Source: JACCYJ01 sp038198775 (GTDB lineage Bacteria; Actinomycetota; Actinomycetes; Propionibacteriales; Nocardioidaceae). From it: DNA of 64,000 nucleotides. This document shows, piece by piece, positions 60,761-64,000 of the stretch; within the stretch, counting starts at the first letter, position 1, and each line of letters opens with the position of its first letter. The DNA is taken from the NCBI GenBank assembly GCA_038198775.1, contig JBBPZV010000029.1, positions 35,865 through 99,864 of the forward strand, written 5' to 3'. The notes under the pieces are model-generated. The model was given only the letters and a program-made list of their open reading frames with translations. It did no database searches and was not told the DNA's origin. The position numbers and the translations under genes were made by a program.

Positions 60761-63700
60761 GTGAGCGGCGCCGCCTGCGGATCGTGTGGGTTCGTCAACC
60801 CTGCCGGCCACCGGTTCTGCGGCGGCTGCGGTGCCGCGCTGACCCTCGTCTGTGCCACCTGCGGCACCACCCCGGCCGCTGCTGACCAACGGTTCTGCGG
60901 TGGGTGCGGTCAGCCACTGCCGGCGGTCACGCCGGACGTCGTCGCCGCGGGAGCCGTCCTCACACCTGCTACGCCGCCATTCACCCCCGACGAGACGCCG
61001 GTCCAGCCGGCCACGGCGGAGCTGCGATGGGTGTCGGTGCTGTTCGTCGACCTGGTCGGTCACACCGCCTGGTCGGACGGGCGGGACGCCGAGGAGGTCC
61101 GCGAGCTGCTGTCGGGCTACTTCGAGGTTGCCCGGACGGTCATCGGCCGGTACGGCGGCGTGGTGGAGAAGTTCATCGGGGACGCGGTGATGGCGGTGTG
61201 GGGTGCACCGACGGCCCGCGAGGACGACGCCGAGCGGGCCGTGCGGGCGGCGTTGGAGGTGGTAGCGGCCGTCGCCGAGTTCGGTGCGGTCCGCGGCCTG
61301 GGCGAGCTGCGGGCGAGGGCCGGCGTGGTGACCGGCCAGGTCGCGTCGTGGGACAACCCGGGCGAGGGCCTGGTGACCGGTGACCGGGTGAACACCGCCG
61401 CGCGGGTGCAGTCTGTCGCCGAGCCGGGTTCGGTGTACGTGGACGAGGCCACCCGGTTGGCGTCGCAGGCTGCGATCGCGTACTCGGCGGCGGGTGAGCA
61501 CGCCGTGAAGGGCAAGTCCGAGCCGCTCAGGTTGTGGCACGCGGTGCGGGTGGTGGCCGGCGCGGGTGGCAGCCAGCGCGTGGACGGGCTCGAGGCCCCG
61601 CTGGTGGGGCGGGCGCGGGAGCTGGCGCTGCTGAAGGACCTCTTCCACGCCAGCGCCGAGAGCGGCCGGGCCAGGCTGGTGCTGGTCTCAGGCGCGGCGG
61701 GGGTCGGGAAGTCCCGGTTGGGGTGGGAGTTCGAGAAGTACGCGGACGGGCTCGTTGCCACGGTGTGGTGGCACCGCGGCCGCTGCCTGTCGTACGGGGG
61801 CGGGGTGTCGTTCTGGGCGTTGACGGAGATGGTCCGTCAACGGTTCGGGATCAACGAGGACGACACCGACGACGTGGTAGCGGCGAGACTGGCCGAGCGG
61901 CTGCCGGACTGGGTGCCGGACCCGGCGGAGCGAGGCTTCGTCGCCGCGCGGTTGGGTGTCCTGCTCGGAGCCCACGACGCGCAGCTGACGCGGCAGGACC
62001 TGTTCGCCGGATGGCGGTTGTTCCTCGAGCGGCTGGCCGAGGCGGGGCCGGTGGTGATGCTGGTCGAGGACCTCCAGTCGGCCGACACCGGGTTCCTGGA
62101 GTTCTTGGAGTACCTGCTCGACTGGTCTGCGGCGCTGCCGATCTTCATTCTCGCCTTCGCCCGCCCGGACCTGGCCGAACGTCGTCCCGGGTGGCTGGCG
62201 GACCGGCGCAACACCACCACCGTGCACCTGGACCCACTTCCCCCCGCGCTGGTGAGCACATTGCTGGACGAGCTGGTGCCCGGCATGCCGACGGCGGCGA
62301 AGGCGACCATCGCGGACCGGGCACAAGGGATCCCGCTCTATGCGGTGGAGACCATCCGGTCACTGGTGGACCGGGACCTGGTAATCCCGCAGGACGGGGT
62401 GTACCGGCTGGTCGGGGAGCTCGGTGACCTGGCCGTGCCCGCCACGTTGACGTCGCTGCTTGCGTCTCGCCTCGACGCGTTGACCGCGCCGGAGCGGGAT
62501 CTGGTCAAGGGCCTCGCGGTGCTGGGGGGTTCCTTCCCCCGCAGCGCGGTCACAGCGGTGACCGACGCGCCGGATGACAGGGTCGACGACTGGTTGCGGG
62601 TGCTGATCCGCAAGGACATCCTCACAGTCCGGACCGACCCGCTTTCACCCGAACGGGGGCAATACACGTTCACCCAGACCATGCTCCGCGCGGTCGCCCA
62701 CGACATGCTGACCAAGCGGGAACGCCGAGACCGCCATCTCGCGGTCGCGGCGTATCTGCGGTCGGCGTTCCCCGACGACGGCGCCGAGGTGGCGGAGGTG
62801 GTGGCCGCCCACCTTCTGGAGGCCCATCGGGCGTCGGGGTCCGGCGCGGACGCCGCGGAGCTGCGCGCCCAGGCGGCGCTGGCGTTCGAGCGGGCGGGAA
62901 AGCGGGCGGAGTCGCTGGGGTCGCCGCAGGCCGCGGAAAGCCACTACCGGACCGCTGGGTCGCTGACCGCGGAGGAGGCGGACCGGCTCCGGTTGGTCGA
63001 GGCGGCCGCCAAGATGGTGGAACGCGGCGGCCGGTACGAGGAGGCGCTGGAGGCCTATCAGGAGGCCGCGGACGGGTACCACGCCGCCGGTGCGGAGGTC
63101 GACGCGGCCCGGCTCGCCGCCCGCATCGGCTGGTTGTTGTTCGGCACCGGGCACGGGGAGGATGCGCTTCGAGTCCTGGGTGACGCGTTGGCAGTGCTCG
63201 ACCGGTATGACGCTCCATCGGCGCAGGCAGAAGTGCATGCAGTGCTAGCCGGAGTGCTGAGCTTTGGTGGCGGCGACGTGGAGACAGCCGCCGAGCACGC
63301 CGAACGGGCGCTGCGGCTGGCCACCGCCCACCGGCTGCCGGAGGTGTTCGGGCGGGCACTCAACGCCAAGGCGTTGCTCCTGCAGCGCGAGCACCGGGTG
63401 GCCGAGGCTGCTGGTAAATACGCGGTCATGCTCGAGCATGCGGTGACGCACGACCTGCCGGCCCTCGAGTCGATGGCGCGGGGCAACCTGGCCGAGGTCC
63501 GGGTGCAGAGCGACCTGCCCGGGGCGGAGGCGGAGATGCTGGCGGCGCTCGACCTGGACGAACGGCTAGGCGACCTGGTCAACAGGAGCATAAGCCTTGG
63601 GAACCTTGCCCTGTTCTGCTTCTACACCGGCCGGTGGGACCGCGCCGAGGAGTACGGGCGGCGCGCGGTCGACGACATCGCGGTCTCGGACCTGCGGGCC

Positions 63701-64000
63701 TTCGGCCGGTTCCCGCTGGTGCTGGTGTGCTGTGCCCGGGGGCGGCTGCCGGAAGCAGGCGAGCACCTGGCCGGGATGGGGGTGCGGGCCGACAGCGACG
63801 ACGTGCTGAAACGTGCCGCGTTCCGGGTCGCCGAAGCGGCGGTGGCGCTGGCCGCCGGTGACCCGGGTCAGGCGTTGGCGGCGGCTGCCGACGCCGCGAC
63901 CCGCTCCGCCCGGGCCAACGGGTTCATGTCCGAAGGGTTCCGGTTGGCGTGGCCGCTGGCCCTGGACGCCGCCCTCGCCACCGGCGACCTGGGCCAAGCA
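60761..64000 (+). CDS. Zinc-ribbon adenylate cyclase with ATPase and TPR domains (3' end outside window)
   Basis: Open from GTG at 60761 to the window edge (>1080 aa). Residues ~6-60: two double-CxxC zinc ribbons (CGSCGFVNPAGHRFCGGCG and CATCGTTPAAADQRFCGGCG). Residues ~85-260: class III cyclase with LFVDLVGHTAWSD (metal Asp), VEKFIGDAVMAVWGAP (substrate Lys and second metal Asp) and GDRVNTAARVQ. Then an AAA_16/STAND-like ATPase (SGAAGVGKSRLGWEF) and, from about residue 750, TPR helices. This is the common mycobacterial/streptomycete cyclase-ATPase-TPR regulator; the cyclase residues look intact. Confidence 0.88.
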   Translation, partial: MSGAACGSCGFVNPAGHRFCGGCGAALTLVCATCGTTPAAADQRFCGGCGQPLPAVTPDVVAAGAVLTPATPPFTPDETPVQPATAELRWVSVLFVDLVGHTAWSDGRDAEEVRELLSGYFEVARTVIGRYGGVVEKFIGDAVMAVWGAPTAREDDAERAVRAALEVVAAVAEFGAVRGLGELRARAGVVTGQVASWDNPGEGLVTGDRVNTAARVQSVAEPGSVYVDEATRLASQAAIAYSAAGEHAVKGKSEPLRLWHAVRVVAGAGGSQRVDGLEAPLVGRARELALLKDLFHASAESGRARLVLVSGAAGVGKSRLGWEFEKYADGLVATVWWHRGRCLSYGGGVSFWALTEMVRQRFGINEDDTDDVVAARLAERLPDWVPDPAERGFVAARLGVLLGAHDAQLTRQDLFAGWRLFLERLAEAGPVVMLVEDLQSADTGFLEFLEYLLDWSAALPIFILAFARPDLAERRPGWLADRRNTTTVHLDPLPPALVSTLLDELVPGMPTAAKATIADRAQGIPLYAVETIRSLVDRDLVIPQDGVYRLVGELGDLAVPATLTSLLASRLDALTAPERDLVKGLAVLGGSFPRSAVTAVTDAPDDRVDDWLRVLIRKDILTVRTDPLSPERGQYTFTQTMLRAVAHDMLTKRERRDRHLAVAAYLRSAFPDDGAEVAEVVAAHLLEAHRASGSGADAAELRAQAALAFERAGKRAESLGSPQAAESHYRTAGSLTAEEADRLRLVEAAAKMVERGGRYEEALEAYQEAADGYHAAGAEVDAARLAARIGWLLFGTGHGEDALRVLGDALAVLDRYDAPSAQAEVHAVLAGVLSFGGGDVETAAEHAERALRLATAHRLPEVFGRALNAKALLLQREHRVAEAAGKYAVMLEHAVTHDLPALESMARGNLAEVRVQSDLPGAEAEMLAALDLDERLGDLVNRSISLGNLALFCFYTGRWDRAEEYGRRAVDDIAVSDLRAFGRFPLVLVCCARGRLPEAGEHLAGMGVRADSDDVLKRAAFRVAEAAVALAAGDPGQALAAAADAATRSARANGFMSEGFRLAWPLALDAALATGDLGQA

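Overview
The window is chromosomal DNA from a high-GC actinobacterium. Evidence: very GC-rich codons throughout, many GTG starts, short overlapping operons, several leaderless genes with a TANNNT -10 box 6-7 nt before the start codon, and typical actinobacterial families (Lsr2-type DNA-binding tail, SigE-like sigma factor, AdnAB-free RecBCD, acyl-ACP desaturase, SthA, VapBC). No rRNA, tRNA, CRISPR array or intact insertion sequence was found.

Layout. (1) 1-7.3 kb is a [NiFe]-hydrogenase accessory region. It begins with the end of a large subunit with DPCxxC and a CSCG tail, as in high-affinity group 1h/5 enzymes. It continues with two M52-protease-fold proteins (one canonical, one lacking Ni ligands), a biotin-ligase-like protein, a TPR protein, an operon of two small membrane proteins, a DUF1059 protein and a NifU-domain protein, and three CooC/MinD-type P-loop ATPases. 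The second ATPase has an in-frame TGA exactly where its paralogue has the second Cys of the CxC metal motif. A SECIS-like hairpin follows it, so this is a candidate selenoprotein and the main discovery of the window. (2) 7.3-24.7 kb is mostly ordinary metabolism: DUF72, acetyltransferase, acyl-ACP desaturase, carbamate kinase, xylulokinase, soluble transhydrogenase, a beta-phosphoglucomutase/GH65 phosphorylase operon, a secreted lytic transglycosylase, DUF445 and an MMPL transporter. (3) 24.8-42.6 kb holds a decayed sigma/anti-sigma-like pair, a GH13 enzyme, a DinB plus ERCC4-Lsr2 nuclease operon, a dual-specificity phosphatase and a complete recC-recB-recD operon.

(4) 42.7-55.7 kb is an accessory, eroding region. 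It has Phd/VapC with a CTG start, VapBC, a HepT-like protein without its catalytic His beside a frameshifted MntA, a frameshifted HNH gene, frameshifted or deleted SRPBCC and aminoglycoside-phosphotransferase genes, two PIN-toxin remnants, an intact ACC deaminase, a hendecad-repeat coiled-coil protein and an ABC-2 permease that has lost its N-terminus. (5) 55.7-64 kb has the rest of the ABC exporter, a two-domain VOC protein, an alpha/beta hydrolase, two related small acidic His-rich proteins, an IS3 transposase remnant and the start of a large zinc-ribbon/adenylate-cyclase/ATPase/TPR regulator that runs off the end.

Several single-base frameshifts in the accessory region could be real decay or assembly errors; the candidate Sec codon is a substitution-type difference and is not explained by indel error.
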